A stretch of DNA of 13,425 nt from JAHCHG01 sp038246645 (GTDB lineage: Bacteria; Acidobacteriota; Blastocatellia; Pyrinomonadales; Pyrinomonadaceae), in the NCBI GenBank assembly GCA_038246645.1, contig JBBRVS010000157.1:1-13425 (forward strand), given 5' to 3'. Positions 1 through 7,201 of the stretch are shown here, piece after piece. Position 1 is the stretch's first letter, and the number at the start of each line of letters is the position of its first letter. The notes under the pieces are model-generated. The model had not been told where the DNA came from, made no database searches, and saw nothing but the letters and a program-made list of their open reading frames with translations. The position numbers were made by a program, and so were the translations under genes.

Positions 1-984
1 CCGACGGCGTATGTCATGAGATATTCGCTCGAAGGACAGTATGAACTGCCGAAAAATCTTATTGCAACGCTCGGTTATCAAGGAAGTTTGGGTCGGAAGT
101 TTGTCAGAATTTTGCCGCTTGACGTGATAACCACGAGAAATCCGAATATTTCAAGAGCATTTTTTGCAAGTCCCGATGTCAATACAAACTACAATGCGAT
201 GATTGCGCGGCTTCAGGGAAGATTTCTCAAACAGTTTTCTTTTGATATGAATTATCGCTTTGCAAAAAGCATTGATACCGCATCATTCGAATCACCTACT
301 TCCTTAACGAATCAAAGTTTTCCGGTTGATCAAAGAGAAGAACGCGGACCTTCCGATTTCGATGTCAGACATAGTTTTACGATGTCGGGTATTTGGGATA
401 TTCCTTTCGGCAAGGGCGCGATGTTTGACGATAATGGTTTAACATCGGCATTCATCCTAGGCGGTTGGCAGATTTCCGGCATCACTACTTATCACACGGG
501 ATTTCCGTGGACACCGAAACTTTTCGGCTGTTTGAACGGCGCAACTATGATGAGCGGAGGTTTCTGCGATCCGCGACCTACTTCCTACAATGGAAATCAG
601 CCGCTTGCTAATACGAACGCTAATTTCCTTCAAGCCGGCGGAATTTTTCCGGGCGGCGGACTTGCTTATTTTGGCAATCAATTTAACACTAACGATCCAT
701 TTGCAAATCGTCCGGCTGTCGGACGAAACACATTCCGAGGTCCTAAATACTTTGCTTTGGATATATCAATTATCAAACGTATCAATTTTGGAGGCTTGGG
801 CTTTTTGAATGAAACCGCCGGACTTGATCTTCGATTTAACTTTTTTAATATTCTTAATACGTTAAATCTGGCTCATTTTAATTCCAATTCCGGTCCGACA
901 CGAGTTACTAACCGTGAGTTCGGCACGGCTGTCGGAGCTTATTCCGGCAGAGTCGGTGAATTTCAGATTCGTTTTTCATTCTAA
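1..984 (+). CDS. TonB-dependent receptor, Oar-like, C-terminal part (5' end outside window)
   Basis: The frame is open from base 1 (P-T-A-Y-V before the first ATG at 16) and stops with TAA at 982-984, so the ATG at 16 is internal and only the last 327 residues are seen. The segment has alternating beta-strand character. Motifs such as RHSFTMSGIWDIPFG, GGWQISGITTYHTGFPWTP and a final EFQIRFSF ending in phenylalanine are typical of the last strands of an outer-membrane beta-barrel recognised by the BAM complex. The pattern matches the long acidobacterial receptors that carry an N-terminal carboxypeptidase-regulatory-like domain (Oar family). Such receptors move large substrates across the outer membrane using TonB energy. 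The plug, TonB box and substrate-determining parts lie outside the window, so the cargo cannot be named. No SusD-like partner follows. It ends at a shared terminator facing the convergent TPR gene. Confidence 0.75.
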   Translation, partial: PTAYVMRYSLEGQYELPKNLIATLGYQGSLGRKFVRILPLDVITTRNPNISRAFFASPDVNTNYNAMIARLQGRFLKQFSFDMNYRFAKSIDTASFESPTSLTNQSFPVDQREERGPSDFDVRHSFTMSGIWDIPFGKGAMFDDNGLTSAFILGGWQISGITTYHTGFPWTPKLFGCLNGATMMSGGFCDPRPTSYNGNQPLANTNANFLQAGGIFPGGGLAYFGNQFNTNDPFANRPAVGRNTFRGPKYFALDISIIKRINFGGLGFLNETAGLDLRFNFFNILNTLNLAHFNSNSGPTRVTNREFGTAVGAYSGRVGEFQIRFSF

Positions 985-998
985 TTGGCTGAAATAAG

Positions 999-1037
999 AA
1001 AAGGGAAAAGTCATCTTGTGACTTTTCCCTTTTATCT
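999..1037. terminator. Bidirectional rho-independent terminator
   Basis: A perfect 15-bp inverted repeat (999-1013 with 1019-1033) encloses a 5-base loop. The left arm begins with A's and the right arm ends in T's, so each strand shows a stem followed by a T-rich tail. It lies between the stops of two convergent genes (TAA at 982-984 on +, TAA at 1041-1039 on -) and can serve both. The stem is AT-rich except for its GGG/CCC core and the GTCA/TGAC top. Confidence 0.85.
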
Positions 1038-1038
1038 T

Positions 1039-2385
1039 TTATGAAGGTTCCTTCAAACTTTTAAATATTTCAAGTTCTTTAGCGGCTTCGTCTTTGCGAC
1101 CGAGACGCGAATAGATTAAAAAAAGCTGGTAGTGAATATCGGGATCATTCGGAGCGTAATTAACCGCAAGTTTTAATATCGGCAAGGCTTCGGCATATCT
1201 TTGTTGTTTGACAAGCAGACGACCTAAATCTTTGTGAGCGTTTAAGTGATCTTTATTTTTCAAAATTGCCTGCCGCAGTTGTTTTTCGGCTTCGGCGAAA
1301 TCATTTTTATCAATCAGTATAGTTCCGTAAAGAGCATACGCATCGGCATAGTCGGGTTTTAACAAAACGGCTTTTTTTACAGCAGCTGATGCCGCATCCA
1401 TATTTCCCAAACCGCGCAAGGTTATTGCCAGAAAATACTGAATTTCGGGAATTTTCGGAAAAAGTTCGGCGGCTTTTTGGAAAACCGGCAAAGCACCGTT
1501 AAAATCATTTAAATAAATATACATTCCGCCGAGTCTTATAAAATGAACAGGTTTTGTCGCGTCTATCTGCGCCGCTTTCTCATAAAATTGTTTGGCTTGC
1601 GCAAAGCGTTTATATTTAGCAAAAAGTTCGCCAAGCGTAAAATTTGCCGAAGTATGATTCGGATTTAGTTCTATCGCTTTTTGAAAATATGCTGCGGCAC
1701 CTTCGTCTTGTCCGCGATTGTAAGCGATAAGTCCTAAATAATAAAGAGGTTCGGTGTTATCCGGTGCAAGCAGCATTGCGCTTGTCAGGATTTTTTCCGC
1801 TTCATCAAATTGTTTTAATTGAAAATGTGCAATCCCGAGATTCAATTTTATGTCAGCGGAATCAGGTTGAATATCTGAGGCAAGTTTTAAAAATTCGACG
1901 GCTTTTTGATAATTTTGGGCAGATACGTAGAGCAAACCGAGATTTATAATCGTCTGCGGATGATTCGGATTAAGCCGTAAAACTGCTTCAAAAGTTTTAA
2001 TTGCTTCGGTCTGACGTTTGTTTTTTGCCAGCAAAACTCCGAGATTGGCAAGCGGTGAAACGGCTTTCGGATTCAAACGAACTGCGGTTCTATATTCTTT
2101 TTCGGCTTCCGTTTGTTTTCCGAGTTGGTCGAGAACGATTCCGAAAAGATTATGAGCATCCGAATTATTCGGAGCGATTTCGACGGCGCGGCGAATCGTT
2201 TTTTCTGCTTCGGTAAAATTTCCGCTCTGAATCAAAGCCGCAGTTTGCTGCAACAAACTTATAATCTCATTTTGATTTTTTAAATCGCTGGAAATTGACT
2301 GACCGAAAACTATGAATTCTTTCCCGGCAGATAAAAATGTCAGAAGCAAAAAAATGATTATTAAGAATTTTGGCTGAAACTTCAT
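1039..2385 (-). CDS. Secreted tetratricopeptide repeat protein (12 TPRs)
   Basis: The protein has 448 residues. Residues 1-29 form a signal peptide or membrane anchor: Lys near the start, a hydrophobic core IIIFLLLTFLSAG, then IVFGQ. Residues 39-446 divide into twelve consecutive repeats of exactly 34 residues with no insertions, most showing the TPR pattern (LG at positions 8-9, A at 20, AxxxxP near the end). Such arrays form a right-handed superhelix that binds peptides or proteins; no enzyme domain is present. The start at 2385 is chosen because the signal peptide begins there. Upstream there is no Shine-Dalgarno; instead a sigma-70-like promoter ends about 7 bases before the ATG. The gene diverges from the GH3-GH144 gene across 47 bases and converges on the TonB receptor gene. 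A periplasmic scaffold role is plausible but inferred. Confidence 0.85.
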   Translation of the reverse strand: MKFQPKFLIIIFLLLTFLSAGKEFIVFGQSISSDLKNQNEIISLLQQTAALIQSGNFTEAEKTIRRAVEIAPNNSDAHNLFGIVLDQLGKQTEAEKEYRTAVRLNPKAVSPLANLGVLLAKNKRQTEAIKTFEAVLRLNPNHPQTIINLGLLYVSAQNYQKAVEFLKLASDIQPDSADIKLNLGIAHFQLKQFDEAEKILTSAMLLAPDNTEPLYYLGLIAYNRGQDEGAAAYFQKAIELNPNHTSANFTLGELFAKYKRFAQAKQFYEKAAQIDATKPVHFIRLGGMYIYLNDFNGALPVFQKAAELFPKIPEIQYFLAITLRGLGNMDAASAAVKKAVLLKPDYADAYALYGTILIDKNDFAEAEKQLRQAILKNKDHLNAHKDLGRLLVKQQRYAEALPILKLAVNYAPNDPDIHYQLFLIYSRLGRKDEAAKELEIFKSLKEPS

Positions 2386-2392
2386 TTCGGAA

Positions 2393-2422
2393 AGTATAAG
2401 AATTTACAGATAATTTCGTCAA
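2393..2422 (-). promoter_or_regulatory. Probable promoter of the TPR gene, giving a near-leaderless mRNA
   Basis: On the minus strand TTGACG (2422-2417) is followed after 18 bases by TATACT (2398-2393), five of six matches to each sigma-70 consensus box. The ATG starts 7 bases after the -10 box, so transcription would begin at or within about 3 bases of the start codon. The -35 box touches the Shine-Dalgarno of the divergent glucosidase gene (2422-2427). The two genes therefore share one compact control region. Confidence 0.55.
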
Positions 2423-2427
2423 AGGTG
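2409..2427 (+). promoter_or_regulatory. Possible -10 box and ribosome binding site of the GH3-GH144 gene
   Basis: AAGGTG at 2422-2427, 5 bases before the ATG at 2433, is one of only two convincing Shine-Dalgarno sequences in the window and fixes that start. GATAAT at 2409-2414 could be a -10 box, but the bases 17 upstream (TTCGGA, 2386-2391) match the -35 consensus poorly. The promoter part is therefore weak, and the RBS part is solid. Confidence 0.45.
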
Positions 2428-2432
2428 AAAAA

Positions 2433-5400
2433 ATGATAACAAAACAAAAATTCAATTTATTTATATTATTTTTACTGATTTTTTCTTCGCTGATGGTTTT
2501 TGCTCAAAAAAGACCTGATAAAACTAATATAGAAACGAAAATCAACACTTTGATAGCAAAGATGACTCTGGCGGAAAAGCTCGGACAGCTTCAGCAACTC
2601 GACGGCGAAGCAAACGGGAAATTTCGTCCCGAACATCTTGAAATGGCACGGAAAGGACTTTTGGGTTCGACGCTGAATGTGCGCGGCGCGAAGATGACGA
2701 ATGAATTGCAGAGAGCCGCGCTCGAATCGCGCCTTAGGATTCCGATTCTGCTCGGTTTTGATGTAATTCACGGTTACCGGACGATTTTTCCTGTGCCTCT
2801 GGGCGAATCGGCGAGTTGGGATTTGGCTTCAATCGAGAAAACGGCGGCGATTGCGGCGGCGGAATCTCGTGCGGCAGGCGTTCATTGGACGTTTGCGCCG
2901 ATGGTTGACATTTCCCGCGATCCGCGTTGGGGCAGAATTATCGAAGGCGCGGGCGAAGATACTTTTCTCGGCTCGAAAATCGCTTTTGCGCGGGTTCGCG
3001 GTTTTCAAGGAACGGATTACAGCGCGAATGATAAAGTTCTCGCAACCGCAAAACATTGGGTCGGTTACGGCGCGGCGGAAGGCGGACGCGATTACAACAC
3101 AACAGATTTGAGCGAACGGGCATTGCGCGAAATTTATTTTCCGCCGTTTAAGGCTTCGATTGATGCCGGAGTTGATTCGTTTATGACTTCGTTTAATGAT
3201 CTCGACGGCGTTCCGGCAACGGCGAATCCGTTTATTTTAAAAGACGTTTTGCGAAAGGAATGGAAATTTGACGGTCTGGTTGTCAGCGATTACACAGCCG
3301 TGATGGAATTGATGTTTCACGGTCTGGCAAAAGACGAACCCGCCGCCGCGATGTATGGACTCAATGCCGGAACCGATATGGAAATGGTTTCGCGCCTTTA
3401 TAATAGATACGGCGAACAGCTTATCAAAGAAAAGAAAGTTACGATGCCAACAATTGACGAAGCCGTTCGACACGTTCTTCGCATTAAATTCCGACTCGGA
3501 CTTTTTGACAAACCTTTTGCCGATGAAAAATTGGAAAGCGCGGAAGTTTTCAAACAACCAAACCGTGATTACGCAAAAGTTTCCGCCGAAAAATCGTTTG
3601 TTTTATTAAAAAATGAAAATAAAACTCTGCCGATAAATAAAAATATCAAAGAAGTTACGGTCATCGGCGATCTGGCAAACAACAAAAAGGAAATGAACGG
3701 AAATTGGACGGGCGACGGTCAGCCGACCGATCCGATCACGGTTTTGGAAGCAATAAAGTCCAAATTCCCGAATATGAAAATCCGTTATGAAAAGGGTTGT
3801 GATGCTTACTGCAATACGGATGCCGGTTTCAAGGATGCGGTTGACGCGGCAAAAGATTCGGATTTCACGATTTTAGTCGTCGGCGAATCGGCGGATATGT
3901 CGGCGGAAGCGGCTTCGCGTTCCGAAATTAGTTTGCCCGGAATGCAAACCGAATTAATTCAAAAGATTCACGCCACCGGAAAACCTTACGCCGTCGTTTT
4001 AATAAACGGCAGACCGCTGACGATCAATTGGTTGGCAGAAAATTCTCCGGCGATTCTGGAAACCTGGTTTGCCGGAACAATGGCTGGTCCGGCGATTGTT
4101 GATACTTTGTTCGGCGATGCGAATCCGGGCGGCAAACTTCCTGTGACCTTTCCTCGCTCGGTCGGGCAAATTCCGATTTATTACAATCACAAAAATACCG
4201 GTCGCCCCGTCAAAGAAACCGAAAAATATACTTCAAAATATCTCGACGTTCCCAATACACCGCTTTATCCATTCGGTTTCGGTTTGAGTTATACGACTTT
4301 TCAATTAAACAATCTTCGATTGGATAAATTGAAGATCAGACCGACGGAAAATGTAAAAGTTACGATTGATATTACCAACAGCGGAAAAATGACGGGCGAT
4401 GAAGTCGTTCAATTGTATATTCACGATGTTGCCGCATCGGTAACGCGTCCTGTCAAAGAATTGCGCGGATTCAACCGAATCACATTAAAAGCCGGACAAA
4501 AACAAACTGTTGAATTCACTCTCAAACCGGAAGATTTGCAGTTTTTAGACAGAGATTTGAAACCCGTCATCGAACCCGGTGAATTTCAGGTATTTGTCGG
4601 AACGAGTTCGGATAACGGTTTGCAGAGTGTTTTTGAAGTTATTGATCCGAGAAACCCGAATGCTTCGTCCGACCTCAGATATACGGTTCAACCCGCGCCG
4701 ACCGATCCGAATCCGGCGGCACGAATTTCTCCCGAAGATGATGCTTTTCTCGAAGATGTTTCAAAACGCAGTTTCGGGTATCTTTGGGAACAAACGAATC
4801 CGGCAAACGGTCTGACGCTCGACCGCGCCGGAGCGGACGGAACGCGCAAACCCGAAGGTCATCGCAGTCATAATATTGCAAGTTTGGCGGCTTCGGGTTT
4901 TGCTCTGACCGGAAACTGCATCGCCGCAGACCGAAACTGGTATCCAAAAGATGAAATTAAGAAAAGAACTAGAAACGCGCTCGATTTTTTTGCCAATAAA
5001 GCGTTTCATAAAAACGGCTGGTTTTATCATTGGCTGGATTTTGAAACCGGCGAAAGGCGTTGGAACTCTGAAATTTCTTCGATTGACACGGCTCTGCTTC
5101 TCGGCGGAGTTTTGTCTGTCAAGCAATGTTTTGCAGATGATAAAGAAATAGTTGCGCTTGCCGATAAAATTTCAGACAGAGTTGATTATAAATGGATGCA
5201 AGACGATAACCAGTATCTTTTATCTCACGGATGGAAACCGGAAGAAGGTTTTTTGAAAAGCGACTGGGAAGATTATAGCGAACAAATGATTCTTTATATT
5301 TTAGGAATCGGCTCAAAAACTCATCCGATCTCGCCGAATTCATGGTATGCGTGGGAAAGAAATTGGCAGGAATATGAAGGTTACAGATATTTAGCCGCAG

Positions 5401-5939
5401 TTTCGCCGCTTTTTATTCATCAATACTCACATGCCTGGATTGATTTTCGAAATATGCGCGAACGTCGTCCGCCGTTTGTTGATTATTACCAAAATTCGAT
5501 CAAAGCCACGCGCGCTCAACAACAATTTTTCGCAAATGTTTTAAGTAAAGAATTTCCCAAGTATTCTCCGACGATGTGGGGAATGTCAGCTTCGGATAGT
5601 CAAACAGGTTATCTGGCGTGGGGCGCACCGCCGCGTTATGATCGAACGGATGGCTCGGTCGTTCCTTACGCGGTTGCCGGTTCGCTGATGTTCACGCCTG
5701 ATATTGCAATCCCGACTTTGAAGGAAATGAAGGAAAAATTCGGCAATAAAGTGTACGGCAAATATGGTTTTGCCGATGTTTTCAATCCGCACAACGGCTG
5801 GGTTGGAGGTGATATTCTCGGTATAGATCAAGGAATATCTCTGTTAGGAGCGGAAAATCTTCGCAGCGGAAAGGTCTGGTACTGGTTTATGCAAAACCCT
5901 GAACCGAGAAATGCGCTCTCCAAAATTGGCATAAATTAA
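2433..5939 (+). CDS. Secreted GH3 beta-glucosidase fused to a GH144-like endo-beta-1,2-glucanase
   Basis: The protein has 1168 residues. Residues 1-24 are a signal peptide (hydrophobic core, VFA|Q cleavage). Residues about 45-370 are the GH3 barrel with RDPRWGRIIEGAGED, K207-H208-W209 and VVSDY, where D286 is the expected nucleophile. Residues 388-620 are the alpha/beta sandwich; E492 in MSAEAASRSE is a candidate acid/base. Residues about 640-725 are a fibronectin-III-like domain (GDEVVQLYI, RPVKELRGF), completing an ordinary secreted beta-glucosidase. From about residue 770 a second catalytic domain of some 400 residues begins with FLEDVSKRSFGYLWEQ. It carries E880-I-S-S-I-D885, W945-EDYSEQ, HQYSHAWIDFR (D1004), DGSVVPYA, YGFADVFNP and LGID1132QG. 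This matches PF10091, the fold of GH144 endo-beta-1,2-glucanases. Endo cleavage plus release of glucose from sophoro-oligosaccharides is the likely joint job. It lies 51 bases upstream of a sugar importer. The domain identities are well supported; the beta-1,2 linkage is inferred from family, and PF10091 also occurs in cyclic beta-1,2-glucan synthases. Confidence 0.9.
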   Translation: MITKQKFNLFILFLLIFSSLMVFAQKRPDKTNIETKINTLIAKMTLAEKLGQLQQLDGEANGKFRPEHLEMARKGLLGSTLNVRGAKMTNELQRAALESRLRIPILLGFDVIHGYRTIFPVPLGESASWDLASIEKTAAIAAAESRAAGVHWTFAPMVDISRDPRWGRIIEGAGEDTFLGSKIAFARVRGFQGTDYSANDKVLATAKHWVGYGAAEGGRDYNTTDLSERALREIYFPPFKASIDAGVDSFMTSFNDLDGVPATANPFILKDVLRKEWKFDGLVVSDYTAVMELMFHGLAKDEPAAAMYGLNAGTDMEMVSRLYNRYGEQLIKEKKVTMPTIDEAVRHVLRIKFRLGLFDKPFADEKLESAEVFKQPNRDYAKVSAEKSFVLLKNENKTLPINKNIKEVTVIGDLANNKKEMNGNWTGDGQPTDPITVLEAIKSKFPNMKIRYEKGCDAYCNTDAGFKDAVDAAKDSDFTILVVGESADMSAEAASRSEISLPGMQTELIQKIHATGKPYAVVLINGRPLTINWLAENSPAILETWFAGTMAGPAIVDTLFGDANPGGKLPVTFPRSVGQIPIYYNHKNTGRPVKETEKYTSKYLDVPNTPLYPFGFGLSYTTFQLNNLRLDKLKIRPTENVKVTIDITNSGKMTGDEVVQLYIHDVAASVTRPVKELRGFNRITLKAGQKQTVEFTLKPEDLQFLDRDLKPVIEPGEFQVFVGTSSDNGLQSVFEVIDPRNPNASSDLRYTVQPAPTDPNPAARISPEDDAFLEDVSKRSFGYLWEQTNPANGLTLDRAGADGTRKPEGHRSHNIASLAASGFALTGNCIAADRNWYPKDEIKKRTRNALDFFANKAFHKNGWFYHWLDFETGERRWNSEISSIDTALLLGGVLSVKQCFADDKEIVALADKISDRVDYKWMQDDNQYLLSHGWKPEEGFLKSDWEDYSEQMILYILGIGSKTHPISPNSWYAWERNWQEYEGYRYLAAVSPLFIHQYSHAWIDFRNMRERRPPFVDYYQNSIKATRAQQQFFANVLSKEFPKYSPTMWGMSASDSQTGYLAWGAPPRYDRTDGSVVPYAVAGSLMFTPDIAIPTLKEMKEKFGNKVYGKYGFADVFNPHNGWVGGDILGIDQGISLLGAENLRSGKVWYWFMQNPEPRNALSKIGIN

Positions 5940-5954
5940 ACTTTGTTGCATAAT
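5926..5954 (+). promoter_or_regulatory. Probable promoter of the xylFGH-like operon
   Basis: TTGGCA (5926-5931) and CATAAT (5949-5954) are separated by exactly 17 bases, five of six matches each to the sigma-70 boxes. The -35 box lies inside the last codons of the GH3-GH144 gene (stop 5937-5939). Start of transcription would be near 5961, leaving a leader of about 30 bases without a Shine-Dalgarno. The transporter could thus be expressed independently of, or in addition to, read-through from the glucanase gene, since no terminator separates them. Confidence 0.5.
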
Positions 5955-5990
5955 AAGGCAGAAGTCTAAATTTCAAACATCTAAAAATTT

Positions 5991-7073
5991 ATGAAAAACA
6001 CAGTTAAGTTACTATTACTATTTGTTTTAGCAGGTATTTTTATGTCGGCTTGCGTCAGTGCGCCGAACAATCAGGGACCGGCAACTACCGGACCGAAAGA
6101 TCCGAATCGAAAAATAAAAATCGGGTTTGCGATGGCGACACTCAAAGAAGAACGCTGGAAACGCGATCACGATCTGTTCAAAAAGCATTGCGAAGAACTT
6201 CAGGTCGAATGTCTTATAACCATCGCCGACAATAAATCGGACAAACAGGCAAACGACGTTGAGAATCTTTTAACGCAAGGCGTTGATGTTTTAGTAATTG
6301 CCCCGCAGGATGCGACACAAGCCGCTTCGATGGTTCAGAAAGCCAAAGCGCAAAATGTTCCGGTTATTTCTTATGACCGCTTGATAAATTCCGACAATCT
6401 CGATCTTTATGTTTCGCATCAAGTTCCGTTAATCGGAAAAATGCAGGCGGAATATGCTTTGAAAAATGCACCGAAGGGTAATTATATAATGGTTTACGGT
6501 GCTTCGACCGATAATAATGCTGTAATTATGTCAAAATCACAGCTTGAAGTTTTAAAACCGGCAGTGGACAAAGGCGATATAAAAATCGTTCAAGATAATT
6601 TCACTACCGATTGGAAACCTGAAGAAGCTCTCAAAAATGTCGAAAATGCCTTAACCCAAAATAAAAACGACATTGCCGCAGTTATCGCTTCAAATGACGG
6701 AACTGCGGGCGGCGCAATTCAGGCATTGGCAACTCAGGGATTGACCGGAAAAGTAATCGTTACCGGACAAGATGCCGAACTTGCCGCGCTTCAAAGAATT
6801 GCGAAAGGAACGCAAACGATGACGGTTTACAAACCGATTCAGCCGCTCGCTTACGGCGCGGTCGAATTGGCAATCAAACTGGCAAAAGGCGAAGCAATTG
6901 ATGCCAAAGACAAGATCAAATCCGGTTCGATGACTAAGGAAGTTCCGGCGGTTTTGTATGAGCCGATTGTTGTGGACAAGAACAATTTGATGACCACGGT
7001 AATCAAAGACGGTTGGGCAACTTACGACGAAGTTTTCAAAGATGTTCCCGAAGATCAGAGACCTAAGCAATAA
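5991..7073 (+). CDS. xylF: Sugar ABC transporter substrate-binding lipoprotein, XylF-like
   Basis: The protein has 360 residues. Residues 1-21 are a lipoprotein signal with lipobox M-S-A-C and C21 as the lipidated cysteine, so the protein is probably tethered in the periplasm; E. coli XylF is soluble. The mature part is a type I periplasmic binding protein close to D-xylose-binding XylF along its whole length. Shared features are ERW (54-56), Y128-D129-R130, D174-N175-N176, W208, N235-D236 followed by GTAGGAIQAL, GQD (259-261) and VYK281P. These positions correspond to the sugar-contacting positions of E. coli XylF, so a pentose or hexose in pyranose form is the likely ligand. Xylose is the default guess; glucose is possible given the glucanase next door. 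The start lacks a Shine-Dalgarno but is fixed by the signal peptide. First gene of a three-gene transporter operon. Confidence 0.9.
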   Translation: MKNTVKLLLLFVLAGIFMSACVSAPNNQGPATTGPKDPNRKIKIGFAMATLKEERWKRDHDLFKKHCEELQVECLITIADNKSDKQANDVENLLTQGVDVLVIAPQDATQAASMVQKAKAQNVPVISYDRLINSDNLDLYVSHQVPLIGKMQAEYALKNAPKGNYIMVYGASTDNNAVIMSKSQLEVLKPAVDKGDIKIVQDNFTTDWKPEEALKNVENALTQNKNDIAAVIASNDGTAGGAIQALATQGLTGKVIVTGQDAELAALQRIAKGTQTMTVYKPIQPLAYGAVELAIKLAKGEAIDAKDKIKSGSMTKEVPAVLYEPIVVDKNNLMTTVIKDGWATYDEVFKDVPEDQRPKQ

Positions 7074-7074
7074 A

Positions 7075-7109
7075 ATGAAAAATGGAAAACGGATAATGGA
7101 AAATTAAGA
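7075..7109 (+). repeat. Heptanucleotide tandem repeat after xylF
   Basis: Directly after the xylF stop (7071-7073) the sequence runs in 7-base units: ATGAAAA, ATGGAAA, ACGGATA, ATGGAAA, ATTAAGA. Units 2 and 4 are identical. It does not encode anything and has no terminator hairpin. Confidence 0.6.
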
Positions 7110-7201
7110 ACAGTTTTTTGAAAAATGTCCGTTTTCACTTTGTCGGCTGTATTTTCGGCTGAAAAAACCGATGTGGACAAATTCTAAGAATTCGAATCTT
7201 T
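7110..7201 (+). other. xylF-xylG spacer with small hairpin and direct repeat
   Basis: TCGGCTG occurs twice (7143-7149, 7155-7161). A 5-bp hairpin TTTTC-GGCT-GAAAA lies at 7152-7165. TGTCC (7126-7130) can pair with GGACA (7175-7179) around it. This could be a processing or differential-expression structure between binding-protein and ATPase genes, as in many ABC operons. There is no T-run, so a strong terminator is not supported. No Shine-Dalgarno precedes 7202. Confidence 0.3.

Noticed and set aside
16..18. ATG as start of the first gene
   Set aside because: The frame is open from base 1 and the protein begins in the middle of a beta-barrel, so this is an internal methionine.
4761..5126. 121-residue open frame on the minus strand inside the GH3-GH144 gene
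   Set aside because: Arg/Ser/Cys-rich, no recognisable motif, wholly antisense to a strongly supported gene.
5964..5984. Possible further 7-base periodicity in the xylF leader
   Set aside because: GTCTAAA, TTTCAAA and CATCTAA share too few positions to be called a repeat.
6690..7070. 126-residue minus-strand open frame opposite xylF
   Set aside because: No family pattern or ribosome site; it is the antisense of conserved XylF codons.
7110..7201. Terminator or riboswitch between xylF and xylG
   Set aside because: Only short weak stems, no T-run, and no known aptamer core could be recognised.
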